Source: a virus
DNA: 29,474 nt
Reading direction: 5' to 3' (one strand)
IMG/VR virus record: IMGVR_UViG_3300026510_000013
Span: 1-29,474 of that record
Shown: positions 8,095-15,576 of the stretch, piece after piece
Position numbering within the stretch: the stretch's first letter is position 1
How the letters are laid out: every line of letters begins with the position of its first letter
Made by a program: the position numbers and the translations under genes
Notes under the pieces: generated by a model
The model's input: only the letters and a program-made list of their open reading frames with translations
Told to the model about the DNA's origin: nothing
The model's database searches: none

Positions 8095-8627
8095 ACTATT
8101 ATTTTTAATAATGAAAGTCCTTTTTTAATAAGCCAATAAATTTCTTTTCTTAATAAGAAAACAACACCTGATATAAGCCACATTAGAGGTATGCCAGTCT
8201 TTTTTACAAATGAGTTTATTGTACTTGTTTCTGTAATGCTATCCTCTTTTTCGGTATTTATTTGCCTGTTTTTATCTTCTGTCGCACCAACTGTTATATT
8301 GGTTTCAATCTCCCTACGTTTTGGGTTGTATTTAATCTTATATCCATTACTCCCAGATTTTTTTTGGAAATTAATGGTTGCCAATATCTCGTCTAATCTG
8401 GCATCTAATATGCTATCATTTTGTTTATTGGCAGTATTGGATTTTGGTATGGTAAAAACCATTTTATCAAAAATGGCTTTATTACGTTCTACTTTTACTA
8501 TGCTATCATAACGAGCCACCTCACTGCGAACAGAAGTAGATGTACTTGTCTTTTGTTTTTTTACACTTTTTAACGCTGTACAAGAGCCAAAAAGAATAAT
8601 TACTGTTATGTAAAGTAGTTTTTTCAT
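8091..8627 (-). CDS. Lipoprotein with C-terminal membrane segment, candidate unimolecular spanin
   Basis: A 178-residue protein with a lipoprotein signal peptide (MKKLLYITVIILFGSC, lipobox cysteine at 16) and a C-terminal membrane segment (about 146-160, IPLMWLISGVVFLLR). The linker between them is about 125 residues, polar and partly helical. An outer-membrane lipid anchor plus an inner-membrane segment in one chain is the topology of u-spanins such as T1 gp11, which fuse the two membranes in the last step of lysis. It follows the endolysin and the 25-residue membrane protein. The function is inferred from topology and context. Confidence 0.65.
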   Translation of the reverse strand: MKKLLYITVIILFGSCTALKSVKKQKTSTSTSVRSEVARYDSIVKVERNKAIFDKMVFTIPKSNTANKQNDSILDARLDEILATINFQKKSGSNGYKIKYNPKRREIETNITVGATEDKNRQINTEKEDSITETSTINSFVKKTGIPLMWLISGVVFLLRKEIYWLIKKGLSLLKIIV

Positions 8628-8701
8628 AAATTTGATAACATTAATAATAGCCCTAGAGTTATTAAATAACAGATAACTGCTATTTTTTCAATCTTAGACA
8701 T
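8624..8701 (-). CDS. 25-residue single-span membrane protein, candidate mini-holin
   Basis: A very short reading frame (MSKIEKIAVICYLITLGLLL...) with a lysine-containing N-terminus and one hydrophobic helix (about 8-24). Its ATG lies within the last codons of the endolysin gene (AATGTCTAA) and its stop overlaps the start of the lipoprotein gene (TTATGAAA), so it fills the gap exactly. This interlocked arrangement supports real translation. Between an endolysin and a spanin-like gene, a holin or holin regulator is the natural guess, but the protein is shorter than known holins. Confidence 0.55.
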   Translation of the reverse strand: MSKIEKIAVICYLITLGLLLMLSNL

Positions 8702-9050
8702 TCATTTCAAAATGTGGCGTGTCTATAAATCCATCTTTTTTGTCATTCTTATTCCAATCTCCACCCCAACGGTTCGATGGGTGTAACGTTTCCCAATAAT
8801 CTCCAACTTTTTTAACAACCTCCCATTTATAGGTAAGTTGATTATTAACAAAAAAATTAAAATCAATAGCTAACCTTCTTAAATGGTTAGACTTCATTGT
8901 TTTGCTTTTACCTGTCTGTAAGTATATTAGTTGCTGCTCTCTGGTTCTATAAGCCTCCCCTAATGTTAGCTCAATACCGTTGTCGTATGCAAATAAAATT
9001 AATTTTGCTACATTTTTTGTAAAAACTCGTTGATGGCTACTTAATCCCAT
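8694..9050 (-). CDS. Endolysin, M15 family peptidase
   Basis: A 118-residue zinc peptidase of the VanY/M15 type, as in T5 endolysin, expected to cut the peptide stems of peptidoglycan. Visible motifs are GEAYRTREQQ (about 31-40), the first zinc block S-N-H-L-R-R-L-A-I-D (54-63, with His56 and Asp63 as ligands) and the third ligand His113 in TPHFEM. RWGGDW (95-99) is also typical of the family. There is no signal peptide, so release through a holin-type pore is expected. The protein is complete but near the short end of the family. Confidence 0.85.
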   Translation of the reverse strand: MGLSSHQRVFTKNVAKLILFAYDNGIELTLGEAYRTREQQLIYLQTGKSKTMKSNHLRRLAIDFNFFVNNQLTYKWEVVKKVGDYWETLHPSNRWGGDWNKNDKKDGFIDTPHFEMNV

Positions 9051-9067
9051 TTTTTTATATTTTTTTA

Positions 9068-9109
9068 ACTCCCGAAGGAGTGAGGCTCAATTGCAATAAT
9101 TGATGCCTC
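9068..9109 (-). other. Two adjacent hairpins between capsid and endolysin genes
   Basis: In the minus-strand RNA a longer hairpin comes first: GAGGC and TCAATT pair with AATTGA and GCCTC with one bulged base (9082-9109). It is followed by ACTCC-UUCG-GGAGT (9068-9081), with the very stable C(UUCG)G tetraloop. The minus strand continues with TTAAAAAAA and not a U-run, so termination is unlikely in that direction. The plus strand does have a T6 run after the longer hairpin (9112-9117). mRNA 3'-end protection for the abundant capsid transcript is a reasonable idea. Confidence 0.55.
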
Positions 9110-9138
9110 CCTTTTTTAATTAAAACAAACCTTATTTT

Positions 9139-10173
9139 TTATACTGTTCCAGATACTATTGCTCCTTGCCCTAATAAAGAGGTTGGTATTGCAATAAAAT
9201 ATAAGTCGAAACCTAATACTGTCTTTCTATATTCTGGGTTGTTTTTTGCATCTGCTTTGTAAGCTATTACTGAGCCTCTAGCCTTTCCTGACCTTTGTAC
9301 TAAAAACAATACAGAAGCCTCTCTACCTGCCACAACTGATCCAAAAGGTATCTTTTGTAATGCTGCGTTATATACTGGTGCAAAAATATCTTCATACAAT
9401 TCAAAACCGTAATAATTTTTACTAATGGCACCTTCTTTATGGTTATGGTACTGTACCTCTAACGCCTTATCCTCAAGCAATAAATCAGCTATATGCTCTG
9501 GGCTTAATACTAATATTCTCCCTTTTTTTGGTATTTTAAGTTTATCTAAATCCTTTTTATAGTTAATTAAATCTTTACTTATCAACCTTTTTCTGCCGTT
9601 GCCATCATCTGGTCCAGTTGTTTCAATAATTGGGGTTTTAGCAGTATTAGTAGTAGGCGCTAAACTATGAAGGGCGTGAGCCTGTGTTTCTTCTTCTAAA
9701 GTTAAACGGTGTTGCTGCTGTATTGAGCCTGTTTTGTCATAAGGCAATCCGTATAACTCATCATTAGTAATCTCTGTGTTTTCGGTAGAATACTTAAATA
9801 GGCTAATAGCTGTGCTTGAATCTGGTCTTGCAGCAACGGCAATAGGATATGTGTTGTTATTTATTAGTACATTTGGGTCTGCACCTATTTCGTTAAGTTT
9901 AATAACATCATTACCTACCCACTTGTTTTTAGATGGAACTCTTTCTAACCAAGTTCCTTTATGCCTAAAATGTTTAATTAACTCACGTTCCGTTAATTCT
10001 AATTTGGCAACTGCTGCCATTGCCATTGTAGGACCTCCCACATTTTTAGAAACTTCAATTAAGTTGCCTGTATTAATTACAGTATTAGTTACTAGATCTG
10101 GTGCGTTACTAAAAGCCGTGCTAACAAAAAATATAGCTATTAAGGCAAATAATGTTTTTATGATTTTTTTCAT
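9139..10173 (-). CDS. Major capsid protein with signal-peptide-like N-terminus
   Basis: A 344-residue protein directly after the head protease/scaffold gene, the usual place of the major capsid gene. Residues 1-22 (MKKIIKTLFALIAIFFVSTAF...) have the n, h and c regions of a Sec signal peptide, unusual for a capsid. The body starts near residue 50 (MAMAAVAKLELTERELIKHF) and ends in a beta-rich region. An internal start at Met50 is possible, but the upstream ATG follows an A-rich leader (CCAATAAAAATG) only 40 bases after the protease stop, which favours the long form. The capsid assignment is by order and size; I could not match a fold by motif. Confidence 0.7.
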   Translation of the reverse strand: MKKIIKTLFALIAIFFVSTAFSNAPDLVTNTVINTGNLIEVSKNVGGPTMAMAAVAKLELTERELIKHFRHKGTWLERVPSKNKWVGNDVIKLNEIGADPNVLINNNTYPIAVAARPDSSTAISLFKYSTENTEITNDELYGLPYDKTGSIQQQHRLTLEEETQAHALHSLAPTTNTAKTPIIETTGPDDGNGRKRLISKDLINYKKDLDKLKIPKKGRILVLSPEHIADLLLEDKALEVQYHNHKEGAISKNYYGFELYEDIFAPVYNAALQKIPFGSVVAGREASVLFLVQRSGKARGSVIAYKADAKNNPEYRKTVLGFDLYFIAIPTSLLGQGAIVSGTV

Positions 10174-10213
10174 TTTTATTGGTATTTAATTAGTGTTTAA
10201 ATTAGGTTTAAAT

Positions 10214-10657
10214 TTATTCTGTATAATATGCGTTAGCCAATGCATCTTGTTGTTCTTGCGGCAATTCCTTAAATGCTTCTGGTGCTTTTTCTTGATAGTC
10301 TTCATACTTCCAATCAGCTCTAGCCACTATGTCTGTGGTGCCTTTATTAACACTATCTGATACTGCAGTAATAGATTGCATAGCATCAATTATACTTTTA
10401 GCATTATCAAAATCTACGGCAGCTAAAGCTTCAAAAGATTTCCTTTGTGCTGGATCAATTTTTTTATCCTTTTCTGCAGCATCTAGTAATGTTTTAATAT
10501 TTTCCGCTTTAACAGCTTCAGAATTGCTAGTTAATTTTGCTTTTAAACTATCGGTTTCTCTGGCTTTTTCTTTATTTGCCTTAATGGCTGCTTTTACCTG
10601 TTCGTCAGTTGCTGATGGATCTAATCCTAACAGCGCAATTAATTCTAATTTGTTCAT
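10214..10657 (-). CDS. Nested scaffold protein from an internal start
   Basis: An in-frame ATG at 10657 (Met242 of the long protein) opens MNKLELIALLGLDPSATDEQ and would yield a 147-residue protein equal to the scaffold region alone. The sequence before it (AAACAAGATAATAAAATG) is A-rich, resembling other starts in this window. Mu Z and lambda Nu3 are made in this way from within protease genes. The internal start is predicted from sequence and precedent, not shown. Confidence 0.5.
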   Translation of the reverse strand: MNKLELIALLGLDPSATDEQVKAAIKANKEKARETDSLKAKLTSNSEAVKAENIKTLLDAAEKDKKIDPAQRKSFEALAAVDFDNAKSIIDAMQSITAVSDSVNKGTTDIVARADWKYEDYQEKAPEAFKELPQEQQDALANAYYTE

Positions 10658-11380
10658 TTTATTATCTTGTTTTTTATTATGTATGGTCGGTATTTTTGGA
10701 GCGCCACAAGCTTCTAGCTGTGCTATTGTGCTAGCGTCTATTTTGGCATCATCTTTTTCAATCTCATCAATTAGTCCAGCTTTTAAGGCATCTTTTGCTG
10801 TCAGCCAATAATCGCCCTTTGCCCATAAATCCTCTATCTCTTTTTCTGCTTGTTTCATTTTTTTAGCATACATGCTTTTGTATGATGCTGTCATATCTTT
10901 TAGCATTTTTAACGAAGCTTCCACTTCATCTTCATTTCCATGTACATTAATTGATGGCTTATGAATCATAAACATAGAGTTAGCCTTGGCTACTGTATAA
11001 AAGTTAGAACAGAATATTGTAGCTGCAGATGCACATAATGCACCAATACTAACTGTAACAGATGTAAAGCTATCTTTTATTACGTTTAGCATTTCATTAG
11101 CTTCAAACACGTTACCTCCACCCGAATTAACTTTAACAACTGCCTTTTTATACCCTTTTGTTATATATTCCGAAATTGTATTTTCTATGTTAGTAGATGA
11201 CGCTTTTGCCCACTCGTGTATATAGCCCTTAATAGATATGTACACAACTTTATCTTTGGCAGTTAGCTCAATTATTAATTTTGGCTTACTCTTATCAGAG
11301 GCAATTATTAAAAATGATTTCTTACAATTCATACTGCAAATAAAAAGCGATTTATTCGTGTATAAAAAAACTAGTACCAT
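10214..11380 (-). CDS. Head maturation protease (ClpP-like) with C-terminal scaffold region
   Basis: Up to 388 residues. The protease half has the ClpP/S14 signature: VNSGGGNVFEA (85-95), nucleophile Ser118 in LCASAA, His140 in FMIHKPS, and Asp205 in AGLIDE. Residues about 240-388 form a charged helical region typical of an internal scaffold. The fused layout matches Mu gpI/Z and many head proteases: the scaffold fills the prohead and is then cleaved. Met17 (11332) is the better start, because the first 16 residues are poorly protein-like and a -7 box at 11394-11401 would place the transcript start close to 11387. Confidence 0.85.
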   Translation of the reverse strand: MVLVFLYTNKSLFICSMNCKKSFLIIASDKSKPKLIIELTAKDKVVYISIKGYIHEWAKASSTNIENTISEYITKGYKKAVVKVNSGGGNVFEANEMLNVIKDSFTSVTVSIGALCASAATIFCSNFYTVAKANSMFMIHKPSINVHGNEDEVEASLKMLKDMTASYKSMYAKKMKQAEKEIEDLWAKGDYWLTAKDALKAGLIDEIEKDDAKIDASTIAQLEACGAPKIPTIHNKKQDNKMNKLELIALLGLDPSATDEQVKAAIKANKEKARETDSLKAKLTSNSEAVKAENIKTLLDAAEKDKKIDPAQRKSFEALAAVDFDNAKSIIDAMQSITAVSDSVNKGTTDIVARADWKYEDYQEKAPEAFKELPQEQQDALANAYYTE

Positions 11381-11393
11381 TATAGGTTATTAC

Positions 11394-11401
11394 CAAACTT
11401 A
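11394..11401 (-). promoter_or_regulatory. Candidate late promoter -7 box (leftward)
   Basis: The minus strand reads TAAGTTTG, an exact match to the Bacteroidetes -7 consensus TAnnTTTG. It lies upstream of the protease/capsid/tail operon. No good TTTG element lies 19-21 bases further upstream, which fits a promoter that needs a phage activator. The transcript would start near 11387. Confidence 0.4.
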
Positions 11402-11483
11402 TTACAATACAAATAGGAGTTATTAATGAGATAAACAGCAACCTGTAATGGGGTAATATTTTTTATTAACAGTACTATTAAAG

Positions 11484-11491
11484 CAAATTTG
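11484..11491 (+). promoter_or_regulatory. Candidate late promoter -7 box (rightward)
   Basis: CAAATTTG followed by TAC matches the extended pattern TAnnTTTGTAC, also seen before the 72-residue regulator, except for the first base. It lies 21 bases before the terminase small-subunit start at 11513. The -33 region is only T-rich. Like its leftward partner it looks incomplete, consistent with activator dependence. Confidence 0.3.
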
Positions 11492-11512
11492 TACTTAATT
11501 TTAATTAGAATA

Positions 11513-12004
11513 ATGGCAAAAGATAGCGAACGTAGAACCGCTAAAATCCTATTTTTAGATGGGAAAACGCAAAAAGAGATAGCCTCTATTGTAAATGTAC
11601 AAGAGAAAACTATTGGAGATTGGGTAAAAAAATTTGGTTGGAAAACAGAACGTGAAGCTCGGTTTGGCTCATCAAAAAAACAAATAGAAAATATACGATC
11701 TATTATTTCTGCTATGGCTGAGGATCGTTTCTGTATTCATAATAGAATCCAAAAGGCAAAAGAAGATGGTAATGCTATTGATATTAAGAGCCTGCAAAAA
11801 GAGGCTGCCGTTATAGACGATGGCGTGTCTAAATGGAATAAAACTTTAGAGAATTTAGACAAAGAAAATAAAATATCTTTAGCCACAAAAATTCAAGTTT
11901 TAGAAAATATCTTTTTAGAATTACAAAATTATGATCAAAAAATATTTTTAAAAACGCTCGATTTTCAAGAGCATTATTTAACCAAAATAGCAAGTACATA
12001 CTAA
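11513..12004 (+). CDS. Terminase small subunit-like HTH protein
   Basis: A 163-residue protein starting MAKDSERRTAKILFLDGKTQ. Residues about 18-42 form a helix-turn-helix (KTQKEIASIVNVQEKTIGDW), followed by KKFGWKTEREAR and then long helices. This layout is typical of small terminase subunits and of the Mu gp27-like DUF1804 group, which recognise the packaging site. I chose ATG 11513 over an upstream TTG (11489), since only the former starts a plausible N-terminus. The stop overlaps the next start as TAATG. Confidence 0.75.
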   Translation: MAKDSERRTAKILFLDGKTQKEIASIVNVQEKTIGDWVKKFGWKTEREARFGSSKKQIENIRSIISAMAEDRFCIHNRIQKAKEDGNAIDIKSLQKEAAVIDDGVSKWNKTLENLDKENKISLATKIQVLENIFLELQNYDQKIFLKTLDFQEHYLTKIASTY

Positions 12005-12372
12005 TGAAAGAGCAAATAAATTATAGGTTTAAAATATTCTGGTTAAATCTAATAAACTGGTTTTACTTTAAAAAAAATATGTTTCTATTATTTTGGGCTG
12101 ATGCTCCAAAAGAACAGCGTTGGCTAGAAATTGGTAATTATTATTTACGCAAAGGCGCTAAGGTGAAAGTTGGGCAGCCAATTAAGGTTCCTGTTGGTAA
12201 CGGAAAAATGAAGCAAATGTTCATAAAAAACTTGTATTTCAATTTTGATACAAATAAAGTAACTGCTAATTATACCGTTAAACCAATCAAAGGTAAGTCT
12301 GATCCATTTATCAAAACAAAAAATGAGTTAAAAGCTATTAAACTAAAAGCACTACTTAATGAAAAAAAGTGA
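12004..12372 (+). CDS. Unknown protein between terminase genes
   Basis: A 122-residue basic protein with an aromatic-rich N-terminus (residues 8-32: FKIFWLNLINWFYFKK..MFLLFW), perhaps membrane-associated, followed by a beta-like region (AKVKVGQPIKVPVGNGKMKQ) and a lysine-rich end. It overlaps the large terminase gene by 14 bases and the small subunit gene by one, so it is part of the packaging operon. I recognise no family. Confidence 0.5.
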   Translation: MKEQINYRFKIFWLNLINWFYFKKNMFLLFWADAPKEQRWLEIGNYYLRKGAKVKVGQPIKVPVGNGKMKQMFIKNLYFNFDTNKVTANYTVKPIKGKSDPFIKTKNELKAIKLKALLNEKK

Positions 12373-13873
12373 TAAAATAGCGATTGAAAGGTATAAAAAG
12401 AAGATTCAACTTGCAAGAAGTAGTGGATCTGTTAATGCCTTTGAAACCAAAGAAGAAAAGCTAAAAAGGATAGAGCGTGCAAAAAAAGATGTACGTTTTA
12501 TGGTGGAATATTATTTTCCGCATTATGCGACTGCACCATCTGCTGATTTTCAAATAGAGTGGGCTAATAAAGTTAAAAAGAATAAAGAATTTATTGGTTT
12601 TGCTAAATGGGGTCGAGGACAAGCAAAATCTGTTTGGAATAATATATTAATTCCTTTTTGGCTATGGATGAACGGTGAGCAAGTTTATTTTCTTTTAATT
12701 GGTCAAAACGAAAATAAGGCAAAACAACTACTAGAAGATTTAAGAGCTGAATTTGAGGCTAATCCTAGAATTATTAGTGATTTTGGAGAACAAAAGAATT
12801 TAGGTTATTGGGAAGAAGGGCAGTTCAAAACAAAAGGAGGATTTATAGGTCAAGCATTAGGGTTAGGACAATCTTGTAGAGGGCTTAGAATGGGAGCCTT
12901 ACGACCTAATTACGTTAATTGCGATGATTTAGAGACTAAGAAAACAATTAAAAATCTAAAAATTCAAGATGAGAATGTGGAGTGGTTTGAGCAGGAGTTA
13001 TTAGGTGGTATGGATGGCGATTTTGAGCGTGTAACAATATCAAACAACTGGTTTGCTCCAAAAATGTTTATTAAAAAATTAGCAGACCGTCATACCGATT
13101 GGATTGTTCACGAAGTGATTGCCTATAATACCGTTACCTATGAACCCGCTTGGAAAGGAAAGTATAAAAAGGACTATTTTAAGAAAAAAGAAAAGAAAAT
13201 GGGAACGGCATCGGCACATGCCGAATATTGTCATATTGTAATAGTTAAAGGCACAATCTTTTTGCCAAATCAGGTGCAATATAAAAAATTGCCAAGCCTA
13301 AATCATTTTAAAATAATCTATGGACATTGGGATATTGCTTATGCAGGCACTCCAACAGCAGATTATAATGCAGTACGTATTTGGGGACTAAAAGATGGCT
13401 ATTTTTATTATATAAATGGATTTGTTAAACAAACAAAGATGAGATCCGCTGTAGATTTTATGTGCCATATTCAAAAACAATTACCAAAAACCGTTACAAT
13501 TCATTGGCAATATGAGAGCCAGTTTTGGAATGACGAAGTTGAACGTACAATAACTGAAGCTGAAGAAGAAAGCGGTGTTAATCTTTTACTTTCACAAATT
13601 GACCTGCCAAAATCTAAAAAATATGATAGAATTCTATCACTTCAATCTTATTGGCAAAACAGTAGAATTTGGTTTAATGATGATTTAAAAAGCAACGTGG
13701 ATCACCAAACAGCTCTTGGTCAATATTATGGTTTTGGACCAGGATCATCTGAAAAGGATGATGCGCCAGATGCAGACCACCAATGTATTACAATTCTGAG
13801 TAAATATATTCCTAAAACAAGAGGAGCAACCAAGCCAAAAGTTGGTAAATACAAACGCAAACAAAGATTTTAA
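12359..13873 (+). CDS. Terminase large subunit
   Basis: A 504-residue packaging motor. The ATPase half has a variant Walker A, W-G-R-G-Q-A-K-S (84-91), a form with arginine and glutamine as seen in Mu-like terminases, and a Walker B at YVNCDDLE (185-191). The nuclease half has HWDIAYAG (323-330) with Asp325 as likely first metal ligand, Glu386 in WQYESQFW, and a C-terminal DDAPDADH (467-474). The protein is complete. The start is the ATG at 12359, overlapping the preceding gene. Confidence 0.9.
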   Translation: MKKSDKIAIERYKKKIQLARSSGSVNAFETKEEKLKRIERAKKDVRFMVEYYFPHYATAPSADFQIEWANKVKKNKEFIGFAKWGRGQAKSVWNNILIPFWLWMNGEQVYFLLIGQNENKAKQLLEDLRAEFEANPRIISDFGEQKNLGYWEEGQFKTKGGFIGQALGLGQSCRGLRMGALRPNYVNCDDLETKKTIKNLKIQDENVEWFEQELLGGMDGDFERVTISNNWFAPKMFIKKLADRHTDWIVHEVIAYNTVTYEPAWKGKYKKDYFKKKEKKMGTASAHAEYCHIVIVKGTIFLPNQVQYKKLPSLNHFKIIYGHWDIAYAGTPTADYNAVRIWGLKDGYFYYINGFVKQTKMRSAVDFMCHIQKQLPKTVTIHWQYESQFWNDEVERTITEAEEESGVNLLLSQIDLPKSKKYDRILSLQSYWQNSRIWFNDDLKSNVDHQTALGQYYGFGPGSSEKDDAPDADHQCITILSKYIPKTRGATKPKVGKYKRKQRF

Positions 13874-13876
13874 AAT

Positions 13877-14305
13877 ATGGCATTTCAATTTTTAACAAAT
13901 ACAGATCTAAATACGCGAGTGTTTGATGCATACATTAATAAATCTAACGATAATAATACATCTGAAGCTTTAGAAGGTATCGAAAAACAAAACATTGCCT
14001 TAATTAGTTCTAAATTATCTGGTAGATATGATACTGAAACTATTTTTACAGCCACAGAAGAGAATAGACACTACTTAATTATAAAATTACTAGTTACTCT
14101 AGTTGTTTATGATTTTATTCGCAGAAATGCTGCACGAAAAGTGCCTACCGATTATGTAAAAGATTGGGAAAATGCAATGAAAATTTTAGAGAGTATTAAG
14201 TCAGGTAAAGAAACTCCAGAGGGATTACCAAAACTAACAAATGAAAGTGGAAGTAGTTTTGGAATACGATATGGTAATAACACAAACAAAGATTTTTATA
14301 TATAA
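13877..14305 (+). CDS. Head-tail connector, Mu gp36/DUF1320-like
   Basis: A 142-residue, mostly helical protein. DLNTRVFDAYIN is followed by a helix over KQNIALISSKLSGRYDTETI and by HYLIIKLLVTLVVYDFIRRN, matching the pattern of DUF1320/Mu gp36 proteins (a helical protein with a conserved 'D...I...L..RY' segment and an apolar helix followed by 'D...R'). It lies between terminase and portal. Proteins of this group are connectors at the head-tail vertex. Confidence 0.65.
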   Translation: MAFQFLTNTDLNTRVFDAYINKSNDNNTSEALEGIEKQNIALISSKLSGRYDTETIFTATEENRHYLIIKLLVTLVVYDFIRRNAARKVPTDYVKDWENAMKILESIKSGKETPEGLPKLTNESGSSFGIRYGNNTNKDFYI

Positions 14306-14307
14306 AT

Positions 14308-15576
14308 ATGGCAAAATCATTTAAGCAAAAAATAACAGATAAACTCCTGTCACTTGTTCCAGATAATAGAGTAAGAGTAGAAGCTGCTTTGCGAAGTACT
14401 AAAAAAGGTAAAACGTTATCTGGCGAAATAAAACGAAGCTCTGTTTTGTTTCAGGCTAAAAACTTAAAAGATTGGAAAGATGCTATAGCTCTTGCTACTG
14501 ATGGTGAAAATCCTGATTTTATATTGTTGGCGGAATTATACCAGAATTTACTGTTAGATGGGCATACAATGTCCGTTATTGAGAGTAGAGTAATGCGTGT
14601 ACTACGTTCTAAATTCGTTTTAGTTACCGAAAATGGCGATGATGTGCCAGAATTAAAAAAATTATTTGAAAGACCGTGGTTTGAGGAATTTTTAAAACAA
14701 GCTTTATTATCTAAATTTACTGGTGTAAAAGTATTAGAACTTTTTGATTTAGATGATAATTTAGAATTAACCGATGTTACTCTAATACCGTTAGAACACA
14801 CTAAACCGAATAAAGGCATAATTATACAAAACGCAGGCGATGATAAAGGGTGGAACTATAAAGAGGGTAATTTATCACGGTTTTACATTCAAATAGGTAA
14901 AGATACCGATCTTGGAATGTTGAGTGATTTAGCACCGCTTATTTTAGCAAAAAAAATGAGTATGGGCGCTTGGCTTGATTGGATTGAAAAATACGGTATA
15001 GCAATGAGATACGCTATTACGGATAACATGACTACTGATAGACAAGAAGAATTATTTGATATGTTAATGAGCTCCATTAGTAATCAAGTAGCAGTATTAC
15101 AAGGTAAGGAACAGATTGTAATATCAGATACGCCTAACACAGATTCTTATAAAGTATTTTTAGAATTTTTAAAATATTTAGATAACTCTATTTCTAAAAG
15201 AGTTCTAGGGCAAACAATGACCACAGAAGATGGTAGCTCTAGAAGCCAAGCCGAAGTGCATGAGAAAGTAGCCAATGACAGGCATGAAAGCGATAAATTA
15301 TTTGCGCAATATATTATCAATAAAGTTTTAATTCCTAAATTATTGGAAATTAGTAGCTTTTATTCGCCCCTACAAGGTATTACTTTTGATTGGGACGAAA
15401 GTGAACAAATGGCCACCGATACTTTTATTGACAAAGCCGTAGCATTAAGTGGTGCAGGGTTTGAATTAGATTACAAGCTGTTAGCCGAAAAATCTGGAAT
15501 GCCAATTATTGGGTTTTCTAAAATAATATCAGAGCCAATTGTTAAGGAAAATGCCCCTAAAAAAAAAAGCCAATAG
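14308..15576 (+). CDS. Portal protein, Mu gp29/DUF935-like
   Basis: A 422-residue protein of the DUF935 family, the Mu-type portal through which DNA enters and leaves the head. Recognisable are DGHTMSVIESRVMRVLRSKF (around residues 80-100), the FLKQALLSKFTGVKVLELFD helix, and LGQTMTTEDGSSRSQAEVHEKV (about 305-326), the region before the C-terminal clip. The end of the frame is APKKKSQ followed by TAG and includes an A10 tract (15559-15568), discussed with the F gene. Confidence 0.85.
   Translation: MAKSFKQKITDKLLSLVPDNRVRVEAALRSTKKGKTLSGEIKRSSVLFQAKNLKDWKDAIALATDGENPDFILLAELYQNLLLDGHTMSVIESRVMRVLRSKFVLVTENGDDVPELKKLFERPWFEEFLKQALLSKFTGVKVLELFDLDDNLELTDVTLIPLEHTKPNKGIIIQNAGDDKGWNYKEGNLSRFYIQIGKDTDLGMLSDLAPLILAKKMSMGAWLDWIEKYGIAMRYAITDNMTTDRQEELFDMLMSSISNQVAVLQGKEQIVISDTPNTDSYKVFLEFLKYLDNSISKRVLGQTMTTEDGSSRSQAEVHEKVANDRHESDKLFAQYIINKVLIPKLLEISSFYSPLQGITFDWDESEQMATDTFIDKAVALSGAGFELDYKLLAEKSGMPIIGFSKIISEPIVKENAPKKKSQ

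Noticed and set aside
9068-9117. Rho-independent terminator for the capsid transcript
   Set aside because: On the leftward strand the hairpins are followed by A-runs and not a U-run; only the opposite strand has a T6 tract.
10329-10811. A 160-codon open frame on the + strand
   Set aside because: It lies fully antisense to the protease/scaffold gene, which has clear catalytic motifs; the frame is a shadow.
11489-11512. Upstream TTG start for the terminase small subunit
   Set aside because: The added eight residues (MYLILIRI) are unlike a protein start for this family, and the -7 box lies at the same place; ATG 11513 is preferred.
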